The position numbers were made by a program, and so were the translations under genes. The notes beneath the pieces are model-generated. The model had not been told where the DNA came from and did not search any database. It was given only the letters and a program-made list of their open reading frames with translations. A DNA stretch of 64,000 nucleotides. It comes from DASXKD01 sp963734725. GTDB lineage: Bacteria; Actinomycetota; Actinomycetes; Streptosporangiales; Streptosporangiaceae. Positions 7,988 to 17,963 of the stretch are shown one piece after another; the stretch's first letter is position 1, and every line of letters begins with the position of its first letter. The stretch covers positions 186,001-250,000 of the forward strand of contig CAVTIX010000009.1 in the NCBI GenBank assembly GCA_963734725.1. The letters run 5' to 3'.

Positions 7988-9738
7988 ATGAGCGCACTGG
8001 ACGCCAGCCAGGACCGGGAAGGGCACGAGATCGATAGCGGCGGTCGCTCGGAATCTGACGACGAATTTGACCAGGATTCCGTCGCCATCGGAAACCTAGC
8101 GGCTGCGGCGCGGGCGAAGCTGGCGGATCAACTGCTCGCCTCCGGCCGGGCTGATGCCGCAGTGGAAGCTGCCTTCCGAGGGGTCCCCCGCATACGTTCC
8201 TGCCGGAGATGGATCCGGTGGAGGCCTATCAGGACCGCGCTGTCGTGATCAAATCGGATAGCGAAGGTTTGCCGGTCAGTGCGTCTACGCAGCCGACGAT
8301 GATGGCAGTCATGCTGAGCCAGCTCGGGCTCGCCGCGGGGCATCGCGTACTGGAGATCGGTACTGGCACCGGTTATAACGCAGCCCTGATCGCGCGCATC
8401 GTCGGAGATCAGAAGTCCGTCGTGACTATCGACGTGGTTCCCGATCTGATCGGCCAGGCTCGCGTGAACCTGACCGCCGCCGGGTATGGCCGCGTCACAG
8501 TGGTCTGCGGAGACGGCTACCAGCCCACCAAGTTCAGCAGCGGCTGGCATCGCACCACAACCAACGAACGAGGCCACGCCACCCGAGGAAACCACGATGC
8601 GCGCAGCATTCGCCGACCACCCAGTGCACACCCAGGCTGCGGATGCGCAGTCGCAGCCCGATCGCGATGCACCGCGACAGGCATTTGCACCCGCCGCGAC
8701 ACACGAAGCCATGGCGCCGCTGACTCGCCGCCTGCAGCGCATCGCTGGCCTACTGATGCGACTTTCCGGGACCCGTGCCAGCTACTACGACCCGTATGCG
8801 GAGGTGATCGAAGATGACTACTACCGGTTCCGGAATCAGCCCCGCGACTGACTGGGCAGGGCAGGCTGGCCTCGCCAGGGCCTGGCACCGGCAAGACGGC
8901 GCGAGTAGCAACCTAGTTAACGAGGCGCGTGAACTGGCCGACTCGGCTGGCGTTCCCGATCATGCTCCCTATGACCGGATCATCGTGACTACCGGCACGT
9001 GGGATCTGCGACTCAATGGTGGGCGCAGCTTGGTCCCGCCGGCCGGATCGTGCTGCCCCTTTCGATCCGCGGGATCCAGCTCTCGGTAGGGCTAGAAACT
9101 GCCGGGGATCACCTGGTGAGCAGGTCGGCTTGCCGGTGCAGCTTCATCAGAATGGCCGGCGCCATCACCGGTCCCGAGTCGCTCCTGGCGCTCGGTCCTC
9201 AGCCCGGTCTCCACGCTCAGGCCGTTGACGGGCCGGCGCGGACGCCGACGCGTTGTACGAAGCGCTTTCTGGTCCCGTGACCGAGGAGCCCACCGGGCTG
9301 CGGGCCGGCGACATCGGCGAGCTGGCGGATCTGGATCTGTGGCTGACGCTGGCCGAACCCGGCCTTACCCGGCTGAACTTGATGGGCAGACACGAAGCCT
9401 ATGCCAGTCCCGCCCAGCAGCGAATTGCGAACCTGATGCCGCTCGGCGGCCTAGCCCAGGTCGGCAGCACGGGGAGACTTGGCGTCGCAGCATTCATCCC
9501 CGGAGACCAGCCAGCGCCGTACGACATCACTGCCCGCGGTTACGGTCCTAGCGGACCCGGCCTCGCGAAATACCTAGCCCGGCAAGCTATCGTTTGGCAC
9601 GAGCTGGGCAGGCCGGGCGCGCAGGATCTGGAACTGAGTGCCTGGCCTCCAGGAGCGCGGCCAGAGACGATCGGAGGCGCGAGCATCGTCATCGACCGGC
9701 CCCATGTCCGCCTCGCCGTGCGATGGCCGACGTTGTGA
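7988..9738 (+). pseudogene. PCMT-type SAM methyltransferase (FxLD-system-like), multiply broken
   Basis: The recognisable parts, in order, are AAVEAAFRGVPR, then PHTFLPEMDPVEAYQDRAVV, the SAM site HRVLEIGTGTGYNAAL, VVTIDV, then after a gap GVPDHAPYDRIIVTTGTWDL, GPAGRIVLPLSIRG and a C-terminal domain ending in GASIVIDRPHVRLAVRW. This is protein-isoaspartate-methyltransferase architecture with the C-terminal domain of methyltransferases found in FxLD lanthipeptide and related RiPP clusters (family knowledge). Frame changes occur near 8190, 9015 and 9235, and about 430 bases separate the GDG motif (8510s) from GVPDHAPYD (about 8949). No precursor or lanthionine synthetase gene is nearby. ATG 7988 has GGAG at 7975. 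Confidence 0.72.
8597..8851 (+). CDS. small ORF inside the methyltransferase gap, 84 aa, unknown
   Basis: ATG at 8597 follows GAGGAAACC. The product is hydrophilic, with a basic middle (PLTRRLQRIAGLLMRLSG) and an aromatic acidic end (YYDPYAEVIEDDYYRF). It lies wholly within the extra DNA that separates the two halves of the methyltransferase. I do not recognise it. It may be part of an inserted fragment or chance coding. Confidence 0.3.
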   Translation: MRAAFADHPVHTQAADAQSQPDRDAPRQAFAPAATHEAMAPLTRRLQRIAGLLMRLSGTRASYYDPYAEVIEDDYYRFRNQPRD

Positions 9739-9759
9739 CGGCGCCAATTGAGGACTGAC

Positions 9760-10311
9760 GTGACCGACGGCAAGCTGATAGCGCGGTCGCTGTGCGGCGA
9801 ACCCGAAGCATTCGTCGAGATTGTCGAGCGTCACGAGGTCGCTATTCACGGGTACCTCTCCCGACGCGCCGGGCACCAGGCCGCCGACGATCTGCTTGGC
9901 GAGGTCTGGGTACGAGCGTTCGGAGCGCGGCGCAGTTATGACAGCGGCTACGACGATGCCCGGCCCTGGCTGTACGGAATCGCGAGGAATGTGCTGCGAG
10001 CACACTGGACCACTAACCAGCCCATAGGTCTGACCACGCCAGAGGAGACGCTTGATCCGTGGGATGAGATCACCGACCGGCTCGACTCGGCCGTCAGGGC
10101 ACGGGCACTGATTTCGGCAGTAAGGAAACTACCCTCAGCTGAGCGCGACGTACTGCTGCTGGTGGCTTGGGAACAAATGACTCCTGCGGAGGCCGCAGTC
10201 GCCCTCGGCATCGCGCCTGGGACCGCCCGTAGCCGCTTGCACCGGGCACGCGCGGCCTTGCGTCACATGCTGGCCGAAGCAGATGCGAATGAAGCTGAGG
10301 TACGAAAGTGA
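9760..10311 (+). CDS. ECF-type RNA polymerase sigma factor, 183 aa
   Basis: Sigma factors of this class direct RNA polymerase to stress- or signal-specific promoters. Region 2 is seen at residues about 20-90 (AFVEIVERHE, ADDLLGEVWVRAF, RPWLYGIARNVLRAHW), and region 4 at about 115-170 (LPSAERDVLLLVAWEQMT, EAAVALGIAPGTARSRLHRAR). GTG at 9760 is preceded by GAGG and was preferred to the TTG at 9748. The stop overlaps the next start (GTGA at 10308-10311), so the two genes are translationally coupled. Confidence 0.88.
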   Translation: MTDGKLIARSLCGEPEAFVEIVERHEVAIHGYLSRRAGHQAADDLLGEVWVRAFGARRSYDSGYDDARPWLYGIARNVLRAHWTTNQPIGLTTPEETLDPWDEITDRLDSAVRARALISAVRKLPSAERDVLLLVAWEQMTPAEAAVALGIAPGTARSRLHRARAALRHMLAEADANEAEVRK

Positions 10312-10568
10312 ATCCGGACAGAGAGGACCTTGATATTACGGAACTGCTCAGCGTGATCGGCCAAGTCGGCCCGCCATCTTCCGACGCCTTGGAGGATGCC
10401 CGCGAGGTGCTGTGGTCGGCGGTAACTGAGGAGATGCTCTCCGCCAACGACGCGCGCACAAGGCCGGCGGAACATGTAGCGGATCAGCCGCAACAGACTG
10501 CTCGACAGCGCCGACAGAACAGTTCACGGCAGACCGAACAACACCGCAATGCGGGCCCTGGAGCGTGA
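10308..10568 (+). CDS. short sigma-partner-like protein, probably truncated, 86 aa
   Basis: GTG at 10308 overlaps the sigma factor stop. The first 45 residues (LDITELLSVIGQVGPPSSDALEDAREVLWSAV) resemble the cytoplasmic start of membrane proteins encoded directly after such sigma factors in actinobacteria. Those proteins then have a membrane helix and an extracytoplasmic domain; here a Gln/Arg-rich tail and a stop come instead. It probably is a truncated remnant of an anti-sigma-like partner. That would leave the sigma factor without its normal control (inference). Confidence 0.5.
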   Translation: MNPDREDLDITELLSVIGQVGPPSSDALEDAREVLWSAVTEEMLSANDARTRPAEHVADQPQQTARQRRQNSSRQTEQHRNAGPGA

Positions 10569-10668
10569 CCATGCTCGCAGGCTGGCTGTGGCGAACACGA
10601 TTGAGATGTCAAGGTTCGGTCATCACGCAGAGATGATCTTGCTAACTCGTTGCTAACAACGGCTGCGG

Positions 10669-10890
10669 ATGGCTGCGGTCCGCAGTGGACACGGCAGGTG
10701 CGCCGACTTGGAATCACGCCTGCTCAGCGGCGAGCGATGGATCTACGTGGATCAGCAAAGCCTCCTGAAAAGTGGACGCTCAGAAGACGCTATAGGCACA
10801 GCATTCCCGCAGGCACTTACCCTGGACTCGGCCCAGCAGAAGAGCCTGCGAGGAACACTGCGGAAAGCAAAGGCCACGGTGCCAAATTAA
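10669..10890 (+). CDS. doubtful small ORF, 73 aa
   Basis: The ATG at 10669 has no clear ribosome binding site. The product reads LESRLLSGERWIYVDQQSLL and is mildly coding-like, but matches no family I know. It ends five bases before the stop of the convergent gene at 10895. This begins the lower-GC patch that runs to about 11.85 kb. It could be a remnant of a gene truncated at its 5' end. Confidence 0.25.
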   Translation: MAAVRSGHGRCADLESRLLSGERWIYVDQQSLLKSGRSEDAIGTAFPQALTLDSAQQKSLRGTLRKAKATVPN

Positions 10891-10894
10891 TATG

Positions 10895-11809
10895 TTAGAG
10901 AAAAGCGTCTTCTATACGGACTGCCAGCACCTCAAGCACACCAGCAGCTTGATATCCTATCCGGTCGTCATAAGAATGCTCGATCCCTGCCACCAGTCTT
11001 TCCTTGGCTGCCTGTGCCTCTTCGGCGGTCGTTACCGCAGCAATTTCGTGGCGCGCTGAATTCAATATATTAGCAGCACCAGGGACAGCACTTGCCTTCA
11101 ATCCCAGCTTTAGTGACTCTAGGTACAGGTCATACTTGTGCAAGGTGTTCTCCACATCCTGCATCACTGCCTGCCGCTGGGCCTTCTTGGCGGAGCGTTG
11201 AATAACGGCATCTGCACGGCCCCGCAAGTTGCTGCGGCTCGCGTCGAGGCCCTGCAAGGCTTGTGACAATTGCGGCCGGAGGCGGTCAACGTCCAAGTAG
11301 CTCCCACATCGGCTCAAAAATCTCTGGCGCCATTGCGCGTCCGTCCAATCCGCCCAACGGCACTGGCTCAGCAGTTCGTCGGCTTCGGCTTCCAAGCCTT
11401 TTACCGCATCAGAAACGGCTCGCAAGTAAGCCACAAGACGCCCGACGTCATTGCGGTCTTTCGCCTTGGCTTCATCTAGCCTTTGCTGTACCAGCGCTAC
11501 TGCCGCAGAAATGATCGGAGACACAAATAGTGTAGGGTCCAACTTATTGCTCTTTCTACTCCCGACTACCGAACCGTACTGCTTTGACCTCGGCAAGCCA
11601 GAGACGCGGACAGTGTCACGGACTCTATTAAAGCCTTCATCCATGTCGTGCGCCAGACGCTCGGAGCTCCCAGCCGCAGCGAGTGGATCAGCACGTGCAG
11701 CACTAAAGTGCGGCAGCAGGACCGCACCTGACCGACCGCATCCAACGGCTACCGCCATCACCTCCACCAAGGGCGTCAAGATCTTTACCGACCCTGCTGC
11801 CACAAGCAC
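10895..11809 (-). CDS. unknown protein, 304 aa, in a lower-GC patch
   Basis: A long uninterrupted frame on the minus strand in DNA clearly AT-richer than its surroundings. The middle and C-terminal parts are strongly helical and charged, with heptad-like stretches (VQQRLDEAKAKDRNDVGRL, VSDAVKGLEAEADELL, SAKKAQRQAVMQDVENTL), so coiled coils are likely. No signal peptide or catalytic motif is seen. The first start at 11809 gives a basic hydrophobic lead; the ATG at 11644 (MDEGFNRVRD) may be the true start. No family is recognised. Base composition and the nearby att core and integrase suggest transfer with an integrative element. Confidence 0.6.
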   Translation of the reverse strand: MLVAAGSVKILTPLVEVMAVAVGCGRSGAVLLPHFSAARADPLAAAGSSERLAHDMDEGFNRVRDTVRVSGLPRSKQYGSVVGSRKSNKLDPTLFVSPIISAAVALVQQRLDEAKAKDRNDVGRLVAYLRAVSDAVKGLEAEADELLSQCRWADWTDAQWRQRFLSRCGSYLDVDRLRPQLSQALQGLDASRSNLRGRADAVIQRSAKKAQRQAVMQDVENTLHKYDLYLESLKLGLKASAVPGAANILNSARHEIAAVTTAEEAQAAKERLVAGIEHSYDDRIGYQAAGVLEVLAVRIEDAFL

Positions 11810-12168
11810 GAATGGTCGCGGGTGGCCGGAAGATGATCGTCAACGGCAGTTGTCACAAACGCCGGTCAGCGGCATGACCTGATGACAAGTCGGGCAGAGA
11901 GGCCAACTTCCCCCTTGTAGCCAGGCGCGCTACCCGTGGACGAACTGGACCGTCTCTCGACACATGACTTGCACGCCCGCGGCGTTACCATCCGCTCATC
12001 GGTCGCAAGCACCGGAGTCCCGAGTATCTCGCCGTCCGGTCGCGTGCCCTGCTGGGGACCACTTGGGGACCACACGACATGCATACGACCAAACAACCCG
12101 CAGGTGGCAGTCCGTCGTGTCAAGCAGTCTGAATGCCACGGAGCTGCGGAAACGCCTAAACCGCTGTC
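11810..12168. other. no gene recognised
   Basis: About 360 bases between the unknown minus-strand gene and the tRNA-Pro fragment. It may hold the divergent promoter of the 11809 gene and an attachment-site arm, but no motif stands out. Confidence 0.45.
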
Positions 12169-12211
12169 CTGGGGGTCAAGGGGTCGCCGGTTCAAATCCG
12201 GCCGTCCCGAC
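12169..12211 (+). other. 3' part of a tRNA-Pro: attachment-site core
   Basis: CTGGGGGTCAAG gives an anticodon loop with GGG and the 3' half of its stem. GCCGG-TTCAAAT-CCGGC is a perfect T arm, and CGTCCCG with A is the 3' side of an acceptor stem. No matching 5' half (a CGGGACG start or D arm) precedes it, so this is not a working tRNA. Such 3' fragments are cores copied when an element integrates in a tRNA gene. The integrase remnant lies 160 bases to the right. Confidence 0.72.
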
Positions 12212-12373
12212 AGGTCAGAGGGTCATTGGAGCAACACAGCGCCTCAGCAAGAGCCAAAGTAAGAGCCATTCTGTTAGCATCTGACCATAGCGGCCACGGC
12301 TCGGCGGCGCGGTCGGGGCGAAGACTCGGTCTACTTCGACGCGGCTAATAACTGCTGGATAGGGGCGGTCTCC

Positions 12374-13318
12374 TTGGGCCACTCCCCCGATGGCAAGCGC
12401 CGCATCCGGCGCAAGGTGACCGGGCGGACCAAGACTGAGGTCAATGACAAGCTCAAGATCGTCCATCGCGAACTCACCGCCGGGATCCGGCCGGCGGCGC
12501 GGTACACAATGGCTCTTTGCATCGAGGATTGGCTCTCCCAGGGACTGACCAACCGGAGCCCCAGCACGGTCGCCAACTACCGGTGGCTTGCCGATCATGC
12601 GGTCTCGAAGCTCGGGGCGATCCGGCTCAAGGACCTGACCGCCAAGCACGTCCAGGCGGCTTTGGCAGAACTGTCTGGGTCACTGTCGACGCGGTCCCTG
12701 CGGCTGGTCCACCAGATCATCGAGCGAGCCATCCGGCATGCACAGGCCGGGGATCTAGTCGGCCGCGACGTGGCGTCGCTCGTCGACGCACCGGCAGGTA
12801 AAGGCGGTCGGCCGTCGCGGTCCCTGACCCTGGGTCAAGCCGAAGCGGTCCTCAATGCGGCGGAGGATTCCCCGCTTAACGCTTACGTGGTGCTCTCCCT
12901 CCTGGCCGGGCTGCGGACCGAGGAGTTGAGGTCTCTGCTTTGGACGGACGTAGACCTGGATGCTGGGACGCTGGCGGTTTACCGGAGTGTCCGGCTGTCT
13001 GGGGATACCAAGACGCCCAAGAGCAGGCGCGTGCTGAAGCTGTCGGCCAAGGCGGCGGACGCGCTGCGCGAGCACCGCAGCCAGCGAGCAGCCGCCCGGC
13101 TCAAGGCCGGGCAAGAGTGGCAGGATCACGGCCTGGTGTTCGCGTCGGCGGTGGGAACTCCGCTGGACGCTCATAACGTGCGCCGGTCCTTCCGCGCGAT
13201 CACCAAGGCGGCGGGCCTCGGCCAGGAATGGACGCCCAGAGAGCTCCGGCATACCTTCGTCAGCCTGCTGAGCGCGAACGATGTCACCGAACGGGCCGTC
13301 GACCTGCGCCTGCTCTAA
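12374..13318 (+). pseudogene. tyrosine recombinase (integrase), 3'-truncated
   Basis: These enzymes integrate and excise mobile elements at att sites. An N-terminal arm-binding and SAM-like core-binding domain is followed by the catalytic domain. The first catalytic Arg lies in LLAGLRTEELRSLLW, and ELRHTFVSLLS carries the HxxR-type box (RHT). The protein ends at VTERAVDLRLL, before the second His/Trp and the nucleophilic Tyr, so it cannot be active. TTG at 12374 is the first standard start, but coding-like sequence (EDSVYFDAANNCW) extends upstream to about 12281, so the 5' end is also uncertain. Confidence 0.82.
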
Positions 13319-13979
13319 CGCCATCCGGGGCGCTGGACTCCCACCGACTCGGCGATCGTCCGGAAAACCGCACCCGCCCGCCACGGAGCCGCCCTGTTTC
13401 GTCTGGATCCGGGCGCGCTGCCGCTGCCATGCTTGCTTCCCGAGACGACACTTCTCGGGTGGTAATGGTGTCCCCTCACTGACTTGGTGAGGTTTGCCAA
13501 CCCCCGGACCGCGGCCGGGCGCCTGACGCCCGACAGCATCGTCACACGATCACAAGCGGGGCCTGGTTCCCCCAGGCGACAGCCACTTTGCCTGGCCAGG
13601 CCAAGTGACAAGCCTGCCTGCCCTTTGAGATGCAGGGCCAAGGTAGGCATCGGCCGTCAGCGCCTGCCTCCCCCATTCGGGGATGAATTTTGGGAAGGAT
13701 CCGAGATCGGCACTTCCCCGGAGGCCTGGGGAGGGCTGACAGAATGGCGCGGCGGCGGCGTGGACGTGCTCATGGCTTTCACGAAATACCCCAGAGGGAG
13801 GGACGTGCCCTAAACCCGAAGCCGGTTGACTTACCCAGGATTGCGGTGACGCGTGGAGAAGTGCGCGCGGACCACCGGTCAGGTGATTATCGCGGGAAGG
13901 TTGCGGGCATGCAGAACTCACGCAAAGCACCGGACAGCGCAAAGCACCGGACAGCCCAGACCCAAAGCTAGGTGCACAA
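13319..13979. other. no gene recognised
   Basis: About 660 bases after the truncated integrase. It contains only a short tandem duplication (GCAAAGCACCGGACAGC, twice, about 13922-13957). No frame has coding character that I trust. Confidence 0.45.
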
Positions 13980-14945
13980 GTGAAAGGCACCGGGCCGAGC
14001 GCCCGGCCTTCGTGGCGTCTGCTCATCGGCGGCCTGCTGATCGCTCTGGTCATGGCGGCCATCATGGCGACGACGTACGTCTGGGCGAATCATGGGGTCG
14101 TCGCCTACAACCTCCCGTGGGGACAGGTGGGCTCGTCGTCGCTGACCACCACCGTGCAGAAGAGCATCTCTCTGGATGTCCACCAGTACCCGAACCAGTC
14201 GGATCTGGAACAGGCCGCCGATCAAGCGAAGATTTACGGCGGCTTCGTCGCGTCGAGCAACACGCTGATCATCTCGGAGGCGGCGAGCTTGTGGGCTCCG
14301 GGTGTCATGCCCGCCGCGTATCTGAAGGCCGCAAAAGCGGCCGGTCAGAAGCTCCTTCTCCCTGGCCAGAGGCTCCATATCAAGGTGATCAACAAGCTCC
14401 CCCCATGGACCCAGAGGGGGTCGTCCCTGGCTTGGTCTTGTTCGCATTGATGGTCGCAGGCTACCTGGCCGCGACATTGACCCTCCAGCGCACCAGGGTG
14501 GCGGCAGCCCACCACCGCCTCGCCGCCATGGTCGGCTACTCGATCGTCGCGGCACTGGTGGTCAACCTGATCGCCGGGCCGGGTCTTGGTGCCTATCCCG
14601 ACATCGGGAGCAACTTCTGGCCGCTGTGGGGCGAATTCGCGTTCGTCGTCCTTGCCGTGATACTGCTCGCCGCGGTGCTGCAGTACCTGATCGGGCCCCA
14701 TGGGTACCCTCGTGACGGTCATCATCGTCATCTTCTTCGGCAACCCCAGTACCGGCGGCGTCAACGGAGCTGCCTACCTGCCACCCTTCTGGCAAGCCTT
14801 CGGGGTCATCCTGCCGCCGCGCAGCGCTCTCTACCTGATCCGCAACACGCTGTACTTCCACGGCAACTCCATCACGGTGCCGATCATCGTGCTCAGTATC
14901 TACGTAATCGCCGGGGTCGTGCTGGTGACACTCTTTTCGTGGAAG
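13980..14945 (+). pseudogene. DUF3533/YhgE-like membrane protein, two frameshifts, 3' end lost
   Basis: The first frame (GTG 13980) has an N-terminal membrane helix (LLIGGLLIALVMAAIMAT) and an extracytoplasmic part with QAADQAKIYGGFVAS. Near 14400 the frame shifts into PEGVVPGLVLFALMVAGYLA and further helices. Near 14695 it shifts again into MGTLVTVIIVIFFGNPSTGG and PPFWQAFGVILPPRSAL. This order of a soluble domain followed by several helices, with NPSTGG and a terminal helix, fits SNG1/YhgE-type DUF3533 proteins. Coding identity stops near 14945, where the truncated IS110 copy begins. Confidence 0.68.
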
Positions 14946-14949
14946 CGCC

Positions 14950-15837
14950 TCGGGTGGCCCGGTCCAGGATGGGGCCGACTTCGGCGAGCAGCTGGGCGAG
15001 GTTGATGGCGCCGGCGCCGGGCAGGGGTGCCAGCAGGCGGGTGCGGGGGTAGGCGGCGACGCGCGCGGCGATGAGGTGCTCGATGCCGGTGATGGCGGCC
15101 TGCAGGCTGCGTAGTTGCTGGACGTGCGCGCCGACCATCGCGGTGAGGGTGGCGGCGGGCAGGGCCAGCGGGGCCTGGGGCGCGGCGCGCAGCCGGGCCA
15201 GCAGCAGGGCGGGGCTCTTGCCGCCGCGGTAGGAGTTGCGCCGCAAGAACGCCGCCATCCGGGCTTCGCCGAGCCGGGCCGCCGACTGCGGGGTGGGGTA
15301 GGCGGTCAGGAACGCCAGCGCGATGGCGGAGGCCAGGGAGCAGAACAGGTCCCGGGGCCCGGGCCAGTAGTTGCCGAGCATGGCCCACAGCTGGCCGGTG
15401 GCGGCGGTACGGGCGCGGATCTGGTCCTCGCGCAGCCGGACCAGGGCCTGCAGCTCCCGCAGCCCGGGGTCGGCGGGTTCGAGCCGGCGCAGCCGGTGCC
15501 CGTCGGTGCGCAGGTAATCGGCGAGCTTATAGCTGTCACCGGGATCGGACTTGGCGCCGGAGGCTCCCCACCGGGGCCGCGCTGCGTGGAAGGAGTTCGG
15601 GTGCACCGGCGCCACCGGGTGCCCGGCCGCGAGCAGCCGGTCCACGATCAGGCCGCTGGTCTTTTCGATGATCACCGGCAGGTCGCCGGGCTCGCCGTGG
15701 CGGCGCAGCCGGGCCAGGGCCATCACCCATCCGGCTTCGGTATGCGGGAACGCCCACCGGTCCAGCACGGCGCCGGCGTCATCCAGCACCGTGACGTCGT
15801 GAGCCTGACTGGCCCAGTCCCAGCCGACAACACTCAT
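14950..15837 (-). pseudogene. IS110-family transposase, C-terminus missing
   Basis: ATG at 15837 follows GGAGG on the minus strand. The DEDD domain begins VVGWDWASQAHDVTVLDD, followed by PVIIEKTSGLIVDRLLAAG and KSDPGDSYKLADYL. The transposase_20-type domain starts at RTRLLAPLPGAGAINLAQLL and ends near GPILDR, at about 14955, where the DUF3533-like gene takes over. About 80-100 residues with the catalytic Ser region are missing. The junction joins two truncated genes, which suggests an adjacent deletion. Confidence 0.82.
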
Positions 15838-15986
15838 TCCTGGCCTCCAACCGCAGACGATGGCAGGCTCCACGGTGTCGAGGCCCTCAGCCGGTTCCTC
15901 ATTGTTCGGCCCTCGGTCGGGCATGTCCCTAAACGCCGGTCACGGGGGCCTCGGCGCGCCAGGGGTGGCAGTACTAAAACTGGCCG

Positions 15987-17041
15987 TCACAACGGCTCGG
16001 CAACGAGGCCATCCCCCAGCGCGACCGGGAAACCACGGCCCGGCCATCCGGACCGCGGAACCGATAGTCCTCCAATGAGGCAGCGCATGATCTCGGCCTT
16101 GGACCTTCCTTCTTTGGTGCGGCGTTCGGCGTAGGCGCGGGTGGCCGGGTCGGAGCCCAGGCGGGTGAACACGATCCGCCACAGGGCATGGTTGGCTTGC
16201 CGGTCGCCGCCGGGATTGAGGCGGTGGCGGACGGTCTTGCCTGAGGATGCCGGGATGGGTGCGGCGGCGCACAGGTGCGCCCAGGCGGCTTCGCTGCGCA
16301 GCCGCTCGGGGTGGTCCCAGCCGCGATGAGTAGCAGCGCCGCGGTGTGCGCGCCAATCCCGTAAAGAGCCAGAAGCCCCGGAGCGCGCGCTGTGACGAGG
16401 GGAACGATGAGCTCGTCGAGGCGCTCGAGCTGGCTGTCGAGGAACTCGGCGCGCCGTCCCAGCTCGCGCAGGGCAATGCGGGTGGCGTGGCCCACCACAT
16501 CGCCGGGCCGGGGCCGCAGGGACGCCGTCTCTGCTACCAGGGCAGTTACGGTGTGCTTGGCGAACCGTGCCCGCAGGTCACCAGGCCCGGTCAGGATCAG
16601 GGCCCGGGCCTGGTTGATCGTCTGTGTCCGCTCGGAGCGGGCGCTGCGCTTGGCGACCATCAGCGCGCGGATGGCCTCGACGGCGCCATCGCGGCCCTTC
16701 GGCGCGCCGCGGGCCCGGCCGGACTGGGCGGCCCGGGCGGCGCTGACGGCATCCAGCGGGTCAGACTTGCCCTGCCGCCGCCGGTCCTGGCGATCCGAGC
16801 GGTCCACCTCCACCACCCGCACGCCGGCGGCCGTGACGTGGCGGGCCAGGCCCGCGCCGTAGCTGCCGGCGCCTTCGATCCCGACCAGGCAGACGGTCCC
16901 GAACCCGCCCAGCCACCCCAGCAGGCGGCGGTAACCGGCGCCGTGGCCGGGAACTCCTGGACGCCGAGCAGCCCTCCGATCGGGTCGAGCGCGGCGGCGA
17001 CGCGCACGTCGGCGTGAGTGTCCACGCCGCCGGTGACGGTG
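15987..17041 (-). pseudogene. IS110-family transposase, frameshifted and 3'-truncated
   Basis: A different IS110 subgroup from the neighbour: TVTGGVDTHADVRVAAALDP at the start, VVEVDRSDRQDRRRQGKSDP with the DEDD residues, then RAPGLLALYGIGAHTAALLL, and last FTRLGSDPATRAYAERR. Frame changes lie near 16945 and 16325. The normal C-terminus (after KAEIMRCL) is replaced by unrelated sequence at about 16075. No inverted repeats are expected for IS110. Confidence 0.8.
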
Positions 17042-17963
17042 GTGTCTCTACGATGGTCAATGCCATCTCTTTTCTCTGGTTGAAGGGATGGCACGCACCC
17101 GCTGGCCGTCGGACCTGTGAACCCCGGCCTCTAGCCCAGGCCAGGCAGATCAGACCGGCAGCGCCGACGGTGCCAGAAAACCTGGGCCCGGCCGACAGAT
17201 CGTCTCGCAGGACAACGCATCGGCGTCAGCCGAATCGGAGGTCAGGCCGGGACCCAGGGCTACTGACCCTACGCCCCCGCCAGATCAAACCGGGGAAGCC
17301 GCGCGCCAGAAGCACTACCCACACTCTCCCTGCCGATTTATTTGCAGGGTGAGATGATCAGCGGCACGCGCTTGCGACCGCGCAGATCATCCCGTTCGGT
17401 TCCCGGCTCTGGCTGCGGGCGGGGGCGGCCTTGTCAGGCCGGATCGTCCGGTACGGTGGCATCCCACGTGTTCCGTGCTGGTTTAGGGTAACCGGGTGGA
17501 CCTGGCCGTCCGGGCGTTCATCAGGGTGCCGCATCGGGTGGTCACCTTCGTTCCGCGCGATGCCAAGCACCTGGCGGGCGGCGGCGTTGATCACCGCCGG
17601 GTGGAGTGGGTGGTCCCAGGCGGCGCGGCAGAACCGGGCGTGTCGGTGTGCTGTCCGGCGCAGGCCAGGAGGCCGATGCCATCAGCAGGCTCGTCCCGCC
17701 GCGCCACGGGTGCGGCTTCGAGCGCCCGGGCTTGTTCAAGCGGCAGGTCGCACCAGCCCGGCGGGATGCCCGGGCCTGGCCAGCTACGACTCGGCCGCCA
17801 GCCACACCGGCCCGTGCCTGCGCGGCATCGCCTGGCGCCGGGAGAACGCGGTTGCCGCCGTCGGGCGCTGATCTGGCCGGCACATTATGTTCGCTGGGGA
17901 TAAACCTTTGACGGCGGCCAGGTAGTCATACGAGTAGACGCATTGAGCTGGCCGGAGGTGGGG
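17042..17963. other. no gene recognised
   Basis: About 920 bases. Several short open frames overlap here on both strands, but none has a clear ribosome binding site, family motif or coherent codon use. The last 60 bases should hold the promoter of the SigE-family gene. Confidence 0.4.

Noticed and set aside
8597..8851. RiPP precursor peptide for the methyltransferase
   Set aside because: The aromatic acidic tail is suggestive, but there is no recognisable leader or core motif, and the ORF interrupts the enzyme gene instead of preceding it.
12120..12211. complete tRNA-Pro gene
   Set aside because: Only the 3' half folds; no D arm or acceptor 5' strand complementary to CGTCCCG is present upstream.
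17356..17911. overlapping open frames on both strands
   Set aside because: Up to 146 codons, but with no start context, motif or family resemblance; treated as non-coding.
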